A stretch of 64,000 nucleotides of DNA from positions 1,674,001 to 1,738,000 of the forward strand of contig BLAL01000246.1 of NCBI GenBank assembly GCA_015698045.1, given 5' to 3'. The stretch comes from Rhizophagus clarus. Lineage: Eukaryota; Glomeromycota; Glomeromycetes; Glomerales; Glomeraceae. Position 1 is the stretch's first letter. Every line of letters begins with the position of its first letter. The position numbers and the translations under genes were made by a program. This document shows positions 12,059 to 22,801 of the stretch, in pieces. The notes beneath the pieces were generated by a model. That model was given only the letters and a program-made list of their open reading frames with translations, searched no databases and had not been told where the DNA came from.

Positions 12059-12242
12059 TATAGATGCCACCCAAATTATTTTAAGTAAATCCCAAATTAA
12101 TTTGTACATTTTAACAGCCATAATTCCCAAATCCCAAATGTACAAATTGCAAAATTTATATATGTAATTTGTAAATTAATTTGGATTTGTACATTTGGGT
12201 TGCCATAATCCCAAATTATTTTGGATTTGGGTGGTATCTATA
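12059..12242. mobile_element. 184-bp MITE with 8-bp duplication
   Basis: The inverted ends are TATAGATGCCACCCAAAT and TATAGATACCACCCAAAT. The 8-mer GCGCAATC is repeated exactly at 12051-12058 and 12243-12250, consistent with a hAT-type transposase. The interior is built of repeated CCCAAATnnATTTG words on both strands (subterminal repeats). No coding capacity. Confidence 0.85.
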
Positions 12243-12814
12243 GCGCAATCTAAAGCCACTACTTTTTTTTATTTTGCAGCCAAGTTTTAATAAAATCATG
12301 TGAAAAAATTTTATTGGTCAATACTTTATATCATATGGTTACGAATTTAATAGACTAATAGTTTTTAGGCATATAAAGCTGCAGTGCCTGTCAAACCTTT
12401 TCTATACATGTCCATAAACCTCCAATAACGATAAAAATATATATCATCTAATTTGTTCTAAATGAACAGAATTTAATACTTTCAGAACAGTTCTTTCTAA
12501 TAACTTAAATGAATAATCACAATTATTATGGATATATCATTTAGTGGTACCCAATTTCAAATAAAATATCACCTTATGACTCTGGCCAAATTTTTACTAA
12601 ATTATTATTAAACTTAATAAAGTTACTGAAATTTAAACTTATATAGCTCATGCTACAGTAATCCAATTTGAAAAATCTCTCTGTTATATGAAAGAGTATT
12701 GTTCAAACTATAATTTTACAGAAAAAGATTATAAATATATATTAATTAATTTTTTTTTCTATTCATTTGAAGTCACATAATAAAAAGTGATGATTTTAGA
12801 CTGTGTACACCATA

Positions 12815-13000
12815 TAAAAATATTTTGTAACATTTTTAAATAAAAAGCAAAATAACATTGTAAAATATTATTTTCTATATTAAATTTCCTATATAAAAAA
12901 CATTTTACAATATTTTTTATAAGTTTTGTAAAAATAATATTGCGGAATATTATTTTTATATCAAATCGCTTATATAAAAAATATTTTACAATATTTTGAG
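12815..13000. repeat. Alternating inverted repeats, ATATTTTACAATATT type
   Basis: About five copies of AAAAATATTTTACAATATTTT, or its complement, separated by ATATAAATT-type spacers. Same design as 11905-12045. The block abuts the left end of the 22-kb element, whose target duplication (ATATA, 13009-13013) lies just beyond it. Confidence 0.6.
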
Positions 13001-13013
13001 AGTAACTCATATA

Positions 13014-13503
13014 GTCGTCAGAGCTGACCTCTGGTCGCCTGGGCTAAAGCCCCAGTATACATCCCCCTTCGCGGGGATCCATACCAGATCTCCTATCCAG
13101 TTAACCTTCCAGCACCTTTACGGTGCATCTTTAATAATACCATAGATAAAACCCTATCCATACCATACCTACCCATCTGTCCCAAAAATTCCACTATCTG
13201 TCCCACTATCTGTCCCATATATAATTACTCAAATTACTAATCTAACAAAGAAAGAAAGAGAAAACGAATAACAAAGAAGAGTATAGGACAGATAGGACAA
13301 TAGGACAGATAAATATAGAAAAAGTTTTGAGGAGAGATATTTTCCAAAAAAACTTTTTATTTTCAGGTATTTAACGCATCCCATCTTGCCCAATCTGTCC
13401 CATTTTCAGGAATGAGCTTAAATGCACTTTAAAGCCCAAGTAGATATGCAAAAATTTCATCTATGCCTCCCAATAGCATACAAATATACCTGAAAAAAAA
13501 AAT
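13014..13503 (+). repeat. Left terminal inverted repeat of the 22-kb element
   Basis: It starts GTCGTCAGAGCTGACCTCTG. It contains a hairpin (CTGGGCT, AAA, GCCCCAG) at about 13043-13060 and a series of CTGTCC and GGACAGA words (13178-13312 and near 13400). It ends around TACCTGAAAAAA. The right copy matches over its full length apart from point changes and the MITE. Clustered repeats of this kind could bind a terminal protein or integrase, which is inference. Confidence 0.92.
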
Positions 13504-13583
13504 CGTAATTAAACATAGTCAATATATAGGTATCAAAAAAAAAATAAATTAAACAAAACTTCTACTAAAGTATCTAACTAACA

Positions 13584-15770
13584 ATGAGTAACCAAGTAGT
13601 AATCTCGAAATTTGGTGAATCTAAGGAAGCATACAGTATTGATATACTAAAACGGCTTATCAGAGAAGCGAACAGTTTAGATGATATTACAAAAGCAAAG
13701 CGATATATTTGCAGTTACTTCATTCTCTGTTCCAATCCACATGGTGTATTTATGTGGCGACCTGATATTAAGAATTTTGAGCATATTCTCATGAAAAATA
13801 TTAGTATGCTCATTCATCCTATAACTAAAACCTTCTTTAAGCAATCCAATCCTGAACAGCTACCAACTAAGACAGAATTTAACATTGCCAAATGGTTTAT
13901 ATATGATAATTCTTCAACATGTGTAGCAACTTGTGATCCTGCAAAGCAACGTATTTATAAAATTCAAGGTCAACTCTATTTTAATATTTTCCCAGGTTTC
14001 TTACACCTATTACGTCCTTTAGCAGACTTTTCAGCCAACATCCATCAGGCAATCAAAATCATATTTACTCATATTCGGGATGTCTGGTGTTCAGGAGATT
14101 GGAATGTAACTGAATACATTATCAAATGGTTTGCTGGTATGGCTACTGGTAGAAAAATGTATTCGATTCTTTATCTTAAATCCGGTCAAGGCTGGGGTAA
14201 AGGTATTATAACTGATTTTATCCAGCGTTATGTTTTAGGTACTCAGCTAGTCTATAAAACAAGTGATCCTCAAACGATTTTGGGCAGTTTTAATGGGCAA
14301 TTATTAGGTGAAGTACTTTTTTTGCTTGAAGAAATGCCAACAGAAAAAAGCCAATGGAATTCATTATATCGTGCTCTCAAAGATAAAGTTACTAGCGATA
14401 CTATTGAAATCCATGAAAAATATAAAACACCTACCCAATATAAAAACTTTATGTCTACTATCGTTCTTACTAATGAAAATGCTCTCAGAGTTGAGAATGA
14501 TGATAGACGAACAGTTTTTCTAGATAACTCACCTGCTCGAAAAGAAGATTTGCAATATTTCAAACAGTTAGGTGATGCAATGAAATATCCAAGGGTGAGT
14601 GAGGCCTTCTATACTTACTTAAAGGTTATTGCTGATAAATATCCAGATTTTAATGGCAACCCACCTCCTATGACTGCATCTAAACAAGAGCATATCGTAT
14701 TTACTCTTCCACCGTTATTTCAATTTATAAAGGAGATGTATATAATAAATGATGATTATACTACTACATGCTTACCAGTTCATATATTATATGCCTCTTA
14801 TACAAGCTACTGCATAAATAGAAATATTACACCCTTATCTAAAGTTGTGGTTGCAAGAACATTATCTAATGAGTTAAATATAACAAGTGAATGAATTTAT
14901 ATAGATAAAAAACGTACTAGAGTTTACAATTTATCTAGAAAGACTTTATATGAGAAATATCTTAGTAATAACTGGATTCATGAAACCGATGAGATTGATA
15001 TCGAGGAGATTGATATTCCTAAAAAATCTGTATCTGATCTTAAAGCTCTCGATCAGTTCTTAGCACAAATTGGAATAGATATACCAAATAAGCAAAAGAA
15101 AAGTTCACCTCTAGTTCCTTCAAAGTCAGAACAAGAGGAGACAGAAGACCAACCCGTTCCTTCAGAATCTGTTGAAAATCTAATAGATAACTTCATAACA
15201 GAACTAAATATTCTTATACCATCTTCGGCTAAGTCAGAGCAAGAACCAGAAATAGAGCCAGAACCATACAGAATACCTGGTCCTTCTATACCAGCTGAAC
15301 CGTCTATATCACAAGAAGTATCAAAGCCAGTTCAAAAAGTTGATTCAGATCCCATGCCTAAAATGAATACCGCCAAATATTGGGAATGGATAGATAGACA
15401 TAAAGATGACTACATAAAGTCTTGGTACAAGAATTCTCATGATGAAATGATAGATGAGCTATATTCTGTAGCCAAAGAATGTTGGGCTAAATATATAGAC
15501 GAAGATGACCCCTATAACTGGGATATCCTCTTAGCCGAATTGGAAGAATTTGATAAGATTGCAAGAAGAGATAACCTATATCTTGTCAAATTTGGTGATG
15601 CTATAGATAAGCTAAAAGAATGGATCATATACAATGATAATGTAGATAGGCGCATAAAATGCGTAGAACTTGCCAACTATCTAAAAAGATATAACAAGAA
15701 TAAGGAAACTGTATTTGTAGAACCTCCTTCTGGCTATAAAGTTGCAAAATTACAACCAAAGATAATATAA
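13584..15770 (+). pseudogene. SF3 (D5/DUF5906-like) replicative helicase, one internal TGA
   Basis: The frame runs 728 codons from ATG 13584, broken only by TGA at 14892-14894. The SF3 core is complete in the first 436 residues: Walker A SGQGWGKGI (about 200-208), Walker B VLFLLEEM (244-251), motif C IVLTNEN (293-299), and an arginine-finger-like DDRRT (306-310). This matches D5-type helicases of large DNA viruses, virophages and Polintons; the N-terminal primase part is short or absent. After the stop a Pro/Glu/Ser-rich linker leads to a second conserved-looking domain (MPKMNTAKYWEWIDRHKDDY, 15354-15770) that I do not recognise. The stop could be a CGA or TGG codon mutated to TGA. Expected role: unwinding of element DNA during replication by the PolB at 22802. 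Confidence 0.88.
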
Positions 15771-16285
15771 TGCCATAGCCAAATAACATATCGGCGAATT
15801 TGTTCCATCGCCCAAATATGTCGAATTTTATACTAATAAAGATTAACTAAAATTAGAATATGTAATACAATAACCTGAAAAGCAAAATCAATTTTTAAAA
15901 AGTATGGTTTAGGGCGATTTAAAGTTTGGCCAGAATTAGCGTAATTTTGGCCAAATTTAACGTAACATTAAATCAGTAAATAGACAATGTGAAGATTTTT
16001 AAAAAGCAATTATTAATAAAACAAATTAGTACTAAGTAAACACCAATAAAGATTATCACAATAATGCAACAATTAATGTAATTTATTTAGGTATTCGGAA
16101 TTTTTATTTAGTTTGTAATTATATTGTAAGCAATTACTAGGGAAACTACGCATTTTACTACACGTATAACTGAAACTCTTTTCATAGTACATAGAAAAAT
16201 ATTAAAAATTCCATAATATAACTTAATTAAAAATTTGTTTAACAGGTTAAATTGTCCTTTAAAAATTAACTATTTATTTTTAACA
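15771..16285. other. Gap downstream of the helicase gene
   Basis: AT-rich. It contains TTTGGCCAGAATTAGCG at 15925-15941 followed by a near repeat (TTTTGGCCAAATTTAACG), like the centre of the MITE at 9288. No gene is supported. Confidence 0.5.
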
Positions 16286-16287
16286 TA

Positions 16288-17557
16288 CAGTCGCGGACAT
16301 AAATTTCCTTACCCCCACCATTCAAAAAATTAATAATAAACAAAAAAAATTTTTTTTTTATTATAAAGTACAAAATGAACCCTGATCACTAATACATAGT
16401 AAAGTCCCCTCCCGCTTCTATTAATGCTGTAACCCTCCTTTCCATACTGTTAACAAGATTTTTAGCTAAATCTTCTGATAATTGGTTCCACTCTCTTGCT
16501 AATTGCGCCTTTAATATCCTAGTTGTATTAATTTTTTTTTTTGATATTTTGATTTTTAAGAGTTGCCACACATTCTCAATTGGATTTTGGTCAGGAGACA
16601 TAGATGGCCAAGGCAATACGGTCACTTCATTTTCTTCTTTCCACTTTTTACAAATTTTTGAATGGTGCTTGGGATCATTGTCTTCCTGCAAGATCCAATC
16701 TATGCTATCTATACCAAAAAGCTCGCAGGTAGAGGGTATAAGTCCCCTTTCATAAATACTACACATAAAAAGGGCATCCAAGTTTCGCTCAAAGCAAATT
16801 AGCTTACCAAATCCTTGTGCCGAAAAACAACCCCATACGTGAACCTTTTGTGGATGCTTGACTGAATGGAACACTTTTCGTCTCCCAGTGAACTGCCAAA
16901 CCTTTCTATTTGACTGAAATAATTGAAAGGTACTTTCATCAGTAAAAATAACTTTATTCCAATCAAAATTTTTATGTTTTTTTGCCACTTCAACCGTTTA
17001 ATTCTATGTTGCTCAGAAAGCAAGGTTTTGAGATTTCTTTCACAAATTTACCTTCAGACTCAACAAGACGATGCCTAATTGTTCTTGAACTGACCGTCAC
17101 ATCTTTCTTTTCAAATTTTTGTTGAATTTCGGTACTGGTAATATCGTGTTTTTTCTTTGCCATCTTCACAATTCGGTTATTCTGTGCTTTGGTTGTGGTG
17201 CGAGGTCGACCTGGCCTTTGTTTATCAGTTAAATCCTTGTCTTGACGATATTGTTGGACCCAATAAGCTACAGTAGGCTTACTACACTTGATATAAGATG
17301 CTATTTTTCCATAGTCCCACTTCAGACCTTCTGGATGTTCATGTAAAAAAATTATTTCATATCGTTTATTAAGAGAAAGAGTCCTTTTTTGTGGCTGAAA
17401 TTCACCAATCATCTAACTCCTGATTTATATATTGTACGAATCTATAATTTTGCAGATGATCAAGATTATCATCCATCTTTAATCATATGAATTTTTGTGG
17501 TAGGTTGTCACATGATTTCGGAAAATATAGGGGTCAGGAGACTTATGACCACGACTG
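16288..17557 (-). mobile_element. Second Tc1-type transposon, nested in the 22-kb element
   Basis: Inverted ends start CAGTCGCGGACATAAATT on the left and CAGTCGTGGTCATAAGTC on the right, with TA on both sides (16286-16287, 17558-17559). 1270 bp. It is a different family from the element at 2196, judging by both the ends and the protein. It lies between the helicase gene and the polypurine tract. Confidence 0.92.
16389..17412 (-). pseudogene. Tc1 transposase (DD34E) with two frameshifts
   Basis: The start at 17412 gives MIGEFQPQKRTLSLNKRYEI, then a helix-turn-helix region (KCSKPTVAYWVQQY) and the GRP linker (KQRPGRPRT). The frame changes near 17025 and again near 16988. The catalytic half has VIFTDESTF, LQEDNDPKH and DQNPIENVW, with 34 residues between the second Asp and the Glu. 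It ends ALIEAGGDFTMY at 16389. All catalytic residues remain, so only the frames are damaged. Confidence 0.9.
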
Positions 17558-17574
17558 TAATAGATAACTAGTAA

Positions 17575-18640
17575 TGTTTATGTAAGAAAAGTCTAACAAT
17601 AATGATAGGAAAAAAGCAGTAATGAGAATAATAGTGGAAATAATAATGAGAAATAAAAAAAACAATGGGGAATGGTAAAAGATAAGAAAATATAAGGAAG
17701 AAAAAGCAGAAAGGGAATAAAGAAATAAACAAAAGAGAATTAAAGTGAAAAAAAACAGGGAAAGAGAAAATGAAGAAAGGAGTATAAACAAAAGGAAAGA
17801 GAACAAAACCAGAAAGGGAAGAAAAACAAAAATAAAAGAAAAAGAACAAAATAAAGATAGAAGAGAACGAAAATAAAGTGGAGGAGCAAAAATAAAGTGA
17901 AGAGAAACGAAAATAAGGTGAAGAGGAACGAAAATAAGCGAGGAGGAACGAAAATAAAGACAAAAGGGAATAAAAATAAAGATATTTCAAAGAAAACAAA
18001 GATGAAAAAAAGAAATAAAGATGAAAGAAATAAAACAAAAATGAAGGAAATAAAACGAAGATGAGGGAATAAATAAAGAAATAAAGGAACCAAAGGCAGA
18101 TAAATAAGAAGAAAGAGAAAGTGGATGAAAACAAAAGATAACAAAAGGAAGGAAAGTGAAAAACCAAAATCTAAAACCCATAAAGAAGAATAAATAAAGT
18201 TAGTAAAAACGAAATATAAAAAACAAACAAAAAAAAAAAAAAAAGAAAAAAAGAAGCATACCCTATTCGTAAAACTGAAAGGCTAAAGATCTAAAAAAAA
18301 AGAAATTGAAATGAGAAGAAAACTAAAAACAAAAGAAGAAAAGTATAAAAAACAAAATATAAAAAACTAATACAAAAATAAGACGAAAGTATAAAGAAAT
18401 AACATACCTTTAACGTAAAATCAGAAAACTTAAAACCCAAAAGAAAGAAATAAATTAGAAATGAACAAAAAAAAATATTAACAAAATAAAGAGAAAAACC
18501 TGTGAAACTAAAAGATCTTAAAAATCCTAAGAAGATAAAAGAAATAAAAAAGAAATTAAAAATGGGAATAAGAAGGAAAAATATAAAGGAATGGAATAAA
18601 ACAGTAAAAACATACCTGGTTTTTGTTTTATTTAAAAGAA
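17575..18640 (+). repeat. ~1-kb polypurine tract
   Basis: The plus strand is almost only A and G for about a kilobase (words such as AAAGAAATAAAG, GAGGAACGAAAATAA, AAGGAAGGAAAG). 17877-17960 is a short tandem of GAGGAACGAAAATAAAG. Long reading frames on the minus strand through it are Phe/Ser/Leu-rich artefacts. Such tracts can form triplex or single-stranded structures and block polymerases. Confidence 0.8.
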
Positions 18641-19079
18641 AAATATCACGCCTAAAAAAAAAGATGCAAATAATTACATTGGGTCACCAATTCCATTTTC
18701 CCAAAAAAAAAATATTAAAAAAAAAAATGAAATTTTTTTTTTTCAGTTTTTTTTTTTTTAACAAAATGCTTTTTTATATATTTCAGTTTGGAAATGATCA
18801 TCAGAGATATTACTAAATTTAGGTCAAATACAGGTTTCAAAAAAGCCACATGCTACAATTGCCACGTATGCCACATGGCACAAATTTTGATCTGATAGTT
18901 TATTTTTATCAATCATAACATAGCCACATCAGTTTTTTTATCACACTTCGCTTATTTTTTTTATATTAATTTTAATAAACTTTCACTTATATTATTTTGT
19001 TACTTATAATTTTTATTATTCATATAATTTTTTAAAATATTTACGTCTAATGGTCTAAGTGTAGTCGCATAAAATATAA

Positions 19080-21357
19080 ACTATAATAGAAGAAAGCACC
19101 TATCCTAAAAGTTCATTTATTAAGCTTTTTGATAATAAAAGAACCTTTTTTTATGAGATCATAAAAGAAGGAACATATCCTCTCACAGAACAACTTTATT
19201 ATACCAGATATCCAAAACACCCAATTCCTCATAATTATATTGTTAGAACTCAATACGGAAAAGCAAAGCATATAGTTGAATGTTCAATTGAATATGTAGA
19301 GAAAAAGCCTTTATACAAAGTTTACTTTGGGATTAATTTTGCAAGAGAAGTACAATCCTGGGAGTCTACAACAGATGCTGCTTGCAAGTATTATCGGGTA
19401 CACTTTAACTTTTTAAAAATATTTTTGATGTTGAAAACAAGTACTAATGTATACTATTAGGAGTTTAATGAAATGGGTGAAATGGATGAAAATCAAAATA
19501 GAAATCAGTCAAATAAAGAAAATAACGGAAAAATGTCTGGTCCTTTACTTTTTGGTCTCAAGCTACTTAGTGTTGAACAAGTGCGAAGGACAATGTCTTT
19601 AGATCATAAAATTCGACTATTTAATGATCTTGGTAATTCTCAAAAACGTCGCAAGATACTTGGGTTATCACAGTATGTTTTAGATATTGTTGAAAAAGAA
19701 AAAGGCAATACGTTTCATCCAGATGATCAGATAAAACTTAAACAAATAAAATTTGAGACTTATGATGATTCATATAATATTAATTTTGGAAAGTTAGATA
19801 GAGTAGAAGAAACAAAAAAAATTGAAGCAATTGTGAAATCTTTAGATAAAGGGCATATTTCAAGAGAAGCTTATCGATCTTTAGCACGAATTGAAGATCT
19901 TCCACGTGAAAAGGTAGTATATGATATGCGACAAAAAATTAATGTGGAAGTGAAAAAAAAGGTTCCAATAACTCTTGTTGATTTGTCACAACCATCTGTA
20001 TTTGAACCAATCACTGAAGAACCTGATATTATTGATGGTGCAATTATTTTGAATATGTTAGTTAGAATCAGTTGGAAAAGGAGGTCAGCGTCGTATAACA
20101 AATATTTTAAATTATATAATACCATTATATGTCAAAAAAGGAATTTTAATTCCTAGAAGATCAATTTTACATATTCGGATCTCAGGCGATGGACACAACG
20201 TGGGTCGCAAATTGAAACATGTGATGATAACTATGACATTATTAAATGATTTAGATGGTTTACAAAAACCAGATAATCACTATACTTTGGTTTTATATCC
20301 GGGTGCTGAGACATATGAGTCTCTTAAAAATGCATTAACTCCTTTAATTTCTGATTTGTGTATATTAAAGGAGAGAGGTTTTAAACAAACAGATGGTAGT
20401 CATTGGCCAGTTGAATTGTATTTCAGCTCTGATTGGAAGTTTTTGGCAACTTGCTTGGGAATGAAAGCTGCTAACGCAGTACACTTCTGTCTTTGATGTG
20501 ATTGCAGCAAAAATGATATTAATACTACATCAAAAACAATCAACAAATCAATGGATAATATTAAAGCTAATTACAATCAAATAAATGGCCATATAAGAGA
20601 ACCATTATTCCATATGATATCATTAAAAAATTGGGTGGTTGATGAATTGCACATTTTTTTACGAATAACGGATAGATTGTGGGAACTAATGATTTCTGAT
20701 CTTTGTCGTGAAACTACCGATGAAGAGGTTTGGAAAAATAAAGTCTTATTGGAAATGAAAAGACTCAATATATCTTTTCAATTTTGGCATGAAAAAAATA
20801 CAAATAATCTATCATATACTTCTCTCATGGGCCCAGATAAATTAAAAATTCTTAAAGAATTTGATCTTTTTGCCATTTTTCAGTCAATAACACGAGCTAT
20901 ACAAATTCGTGCCTTGTGGGATCAATTTAATGAATTATATCATTTAATACAAGACAAGAATACAACAGGTGAATTTTTTCATTATAAGGCTAAATCTTGG
21001 CTAGATGCATTTACAGCCCCTTCCATAGGACATCCAAACAGAAGCGATTTTGTTAGAGGCATGTATCGTGTTCAAGATTTAACACCATACATTCACGTAT
21101 TGTGCAATCATGTCGCTGAATTTCTTGAAATCCATCATAAGTTTGGATTATCTGCATTTTCCTGTTCAGCAGTAGAGAAAAAAAACCATATGCAAGTATG
21201 CCTTTATTTTCAAAATACATTAAAAGATGGTGGAAACAAAAATTCCCAAAAATCAGCAATTTTGGAGATGTTAGAGCATGAAAATCGGCAATTATATTTT
21301 GATTCAAATAGTGTTCCTAGTTTTCTTAAAAAATCAAAAAAATATAGGTTGCAGTAG
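19080..21357 (+). pseudogene. Transposase-like protein of a family expanded in AM fungi, broken
   Basis: A 5' exon (about 19080-19397; PKSSFIKLF, RTQYGKAKHIVECSIEYVEK) joins through a GT-AG intron (19398-19460) to an exon that runs on with a frame change near 20070. Later motifs are ESVGKGGQRRITN, HIRISGDGHNVGRKLKHVM, VELYFSSDWKFLATCLG, VVDELHVFLRITDRLW-like (seen as VVDELHIFLRITDRLW) and SCSAVEKKNH. The pattern GDG / SSDWK / AVEKKNH could be the three acids of an RNase H-fold (DDE) transposase; that is inference. A stop at 20494 (TGA) sits where Trp or Arg is expected. The convergent zinc-finger gene at 21657-22280 may belong with it. I found no inverted ends marking this pair as a separate insertion, but it separates the helicase from the polymerase. 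Confidence 0.6.
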
Positions 21358-21656
21358 TAGAATTTATCTTTAGCAAATAAAAAAAGTATTTTCGTGATTA
21401 AGTAGAAAAAAAATTTTCAATCGAACTAATTTTATCTATTTTATTTAATTTTTTTTGCTTATAAAACTTGTACTATCCATCATACAATAGTTACGAAACA
21501 ATAATGATTCGTGATTCGTGATTATATAATATAATTAATGCGAACCTATCTAATTTGAGACGATACAATTAAATGACAAAAACACTGGGTTTCCGGAAAA
21601 AAAAGAGTAAAGGTCGAACATGAAGTTTATTTATTTACATATTACATAAATTCAAA

Positions 21657-22280
21657 CTATATTTGACATTGATCTAAAAAAAAACGAAACTGAGCTGAAT
21701 CAGCTTCAAACTTATGATTCTCTTTATCTTTACCACCCGTTACCTTCCATTGAACAGTCATTTCTCCATTAACCAATAGTTTTTTTTTAGATTTTATTGC
21801 ATTTTGTGCATTTTGTTCATAATTGCCATTTTCACTCTCAGGCATATACAAACGAACAAAACTTAACTGACCTTCTCCATAATTACGTTCCCCCCAATTT
21901 TCATCATCCAAAATTTTTCCAACTTCTTCAAAAGCTTTTTCTCCCTTAAAACTACATAAATAAGATGACCCACAGGGAGAATAGCGTGCTATATGGTTTT
22001 TGAAAATACCAACAAAAGCATCTTCGCTGCAATGTATTGAAAATACTTGTTTCCCAACAGCTGTGTAATGGTTTTTAAGGCGTTTTTGTAATTCTTTAAT
22101 TATGGCTTTTTTCAAATGTGAAAGTTCAGAGTCTGGAACCGGTAGAATATGTGAAGGAAGTGTATTGTAAGACGTGTGTTTTAGTGTTTCGTATCGTTGA
22201 AGTCCTGAACGATTTTTAAACCCTTTAACATGCCTTTTGCAAATTGAACAGTACAACCTAGTTGAATCTTGCGTAGACAT
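21657..22280 (-). CDS. C2H2-like zinc-finger protein, function unknown
   Basis: 207 intact codons from ATG 22280 (MSTQDSTRLYCSICKRHV). The N-terminus carries a C2H2-like finger, CSICKRHVKGF through RSGLQRYETLKH, where the first His position is Tyr. The middle has YSPCGSSYLCSF and ILDDENWGE, and the end ESENGNYEQNAQNAIK with FRFFLDQCQI. It faces the transposase-like gene at 19080-21357, with about 300 bp of AT-rich sequence between the two 3' ends. It is one of the few unbroken frames in this region. A DNA-binding partner of that gene is plausible but unproven. Confidence 0.6.
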   Translation of the reverse strand: MSTQDSTRLYCSICKRHVKGFKNRSGLQRYETLKHTSYNTLPSHILPVPDSELSHLKKAIIKELQKRLKNHYTAVGKQVFSIHCSEDAFVGIFKNHIARYSPCGSSYLCSFKGEKAFEEVGKILDDENWGERNYGEGQLSFVRLYMPESENGNYEQNAQNAIKSKKKLLVNGEMTVQWKVTGGKDKENHKFEADSAQFRFFLDQCQI

Positions 22281-22621
22281 GTCTAAAAAAGAGAAAAATA
22301 TGTATATAAAAAATAACCAAAAAAAAAAATAGAAAAGACAAATAACATAATTTCATAAGTTTTAAAAAAAAATTAGCAGGTTTATGCCGAAATACTTACC
22401 AAAGTTATTCGGATGGGTTGTGTAGTGGTCGGATGGGTTGAACACGTTTTTTTTATTAAGTTATTTTTTGTTTTATGATTAGTTAGACGCACTTTTTTTT
22501 TTTAATTGATTTATATATTCACATGATGTAAATCACATGAATGCCGAACATATTAGTACTTCGTAATGGGACTAATAAGGCAGTTATATCTATTAAATCT
22601 AAATGAACTAAATTCGCGCAT
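22281..22621. other. Gap with a short direct repeat
   Basis: TCGGATGGGTTG occurs twice (22409 and 22429). The rest is T- and A-rich. A 5' upstream region for the zinc-finger gene on the minus strand is likely. Confidence 0.4.
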
Positions 22622-22726
22622 ATGAATGAACGTGAATGTATGGAGGCCAATGGTGAGGAATACGAATCAGATTATAATGATGGCTTATCTGATGATGGCT
22701 TATTTGGTGAAATTGATCAATTATAA
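22622..22726 (+). CDS. Small acidic open frame upstream of the polymerase
   Basis: 34 codons: MNERECMEANGEEYESDYND, then a GLSDDGLFGEIDQL end. It carries a duplicated GL(S/F)-type acidic motif. It lies 75 bp before the PolB start and on the same strand. No family is recognised, and it could be chance. Confidence 0.3.
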   Translation: MNERECMEANGEEYESDYNDGLSDDGLFGEIDQL

Positions 22727-22801
22727 GGGCTAGTTATTTTATTTTTTCAAATATAGTAATGAAAAATTAGTAATTAAATAAATACTATATATTTCAAAGA
22801 A

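Noticed and set aside
12759-13010. 83-codon minus-strand open frame
   Set aside because: Translates the AT-rich inverted repeats next to the 22-kb element; composition explains it.
14892-14894. TGA in the helicase as a recoded codon
   Set aside because: Other genes in the window show the same stop type along with frameshifts, and intact genes do not use TGA internally. Mutation is simpler.
17543-18181. Several long minus-strand open frames rich in Phe, Ser and Leu
   Set aside because: They are translations of the polypurine tract complement. All frames stay open because TTC/CTT-type codons contain no stops. No domain or start context.
18502-18816. Lys-rich open frame of 104 codons
   Set aside because: Low-complexity A-rich sequence; no conserved pattern.
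15831-22580. ACTAATAA at 15831 and 22568 as an 8-bp duplication around the transposase-like gene pair
   Set aside because: No inverted ends lie inside these words, and an AT-only 8-mer is expected by chance here.
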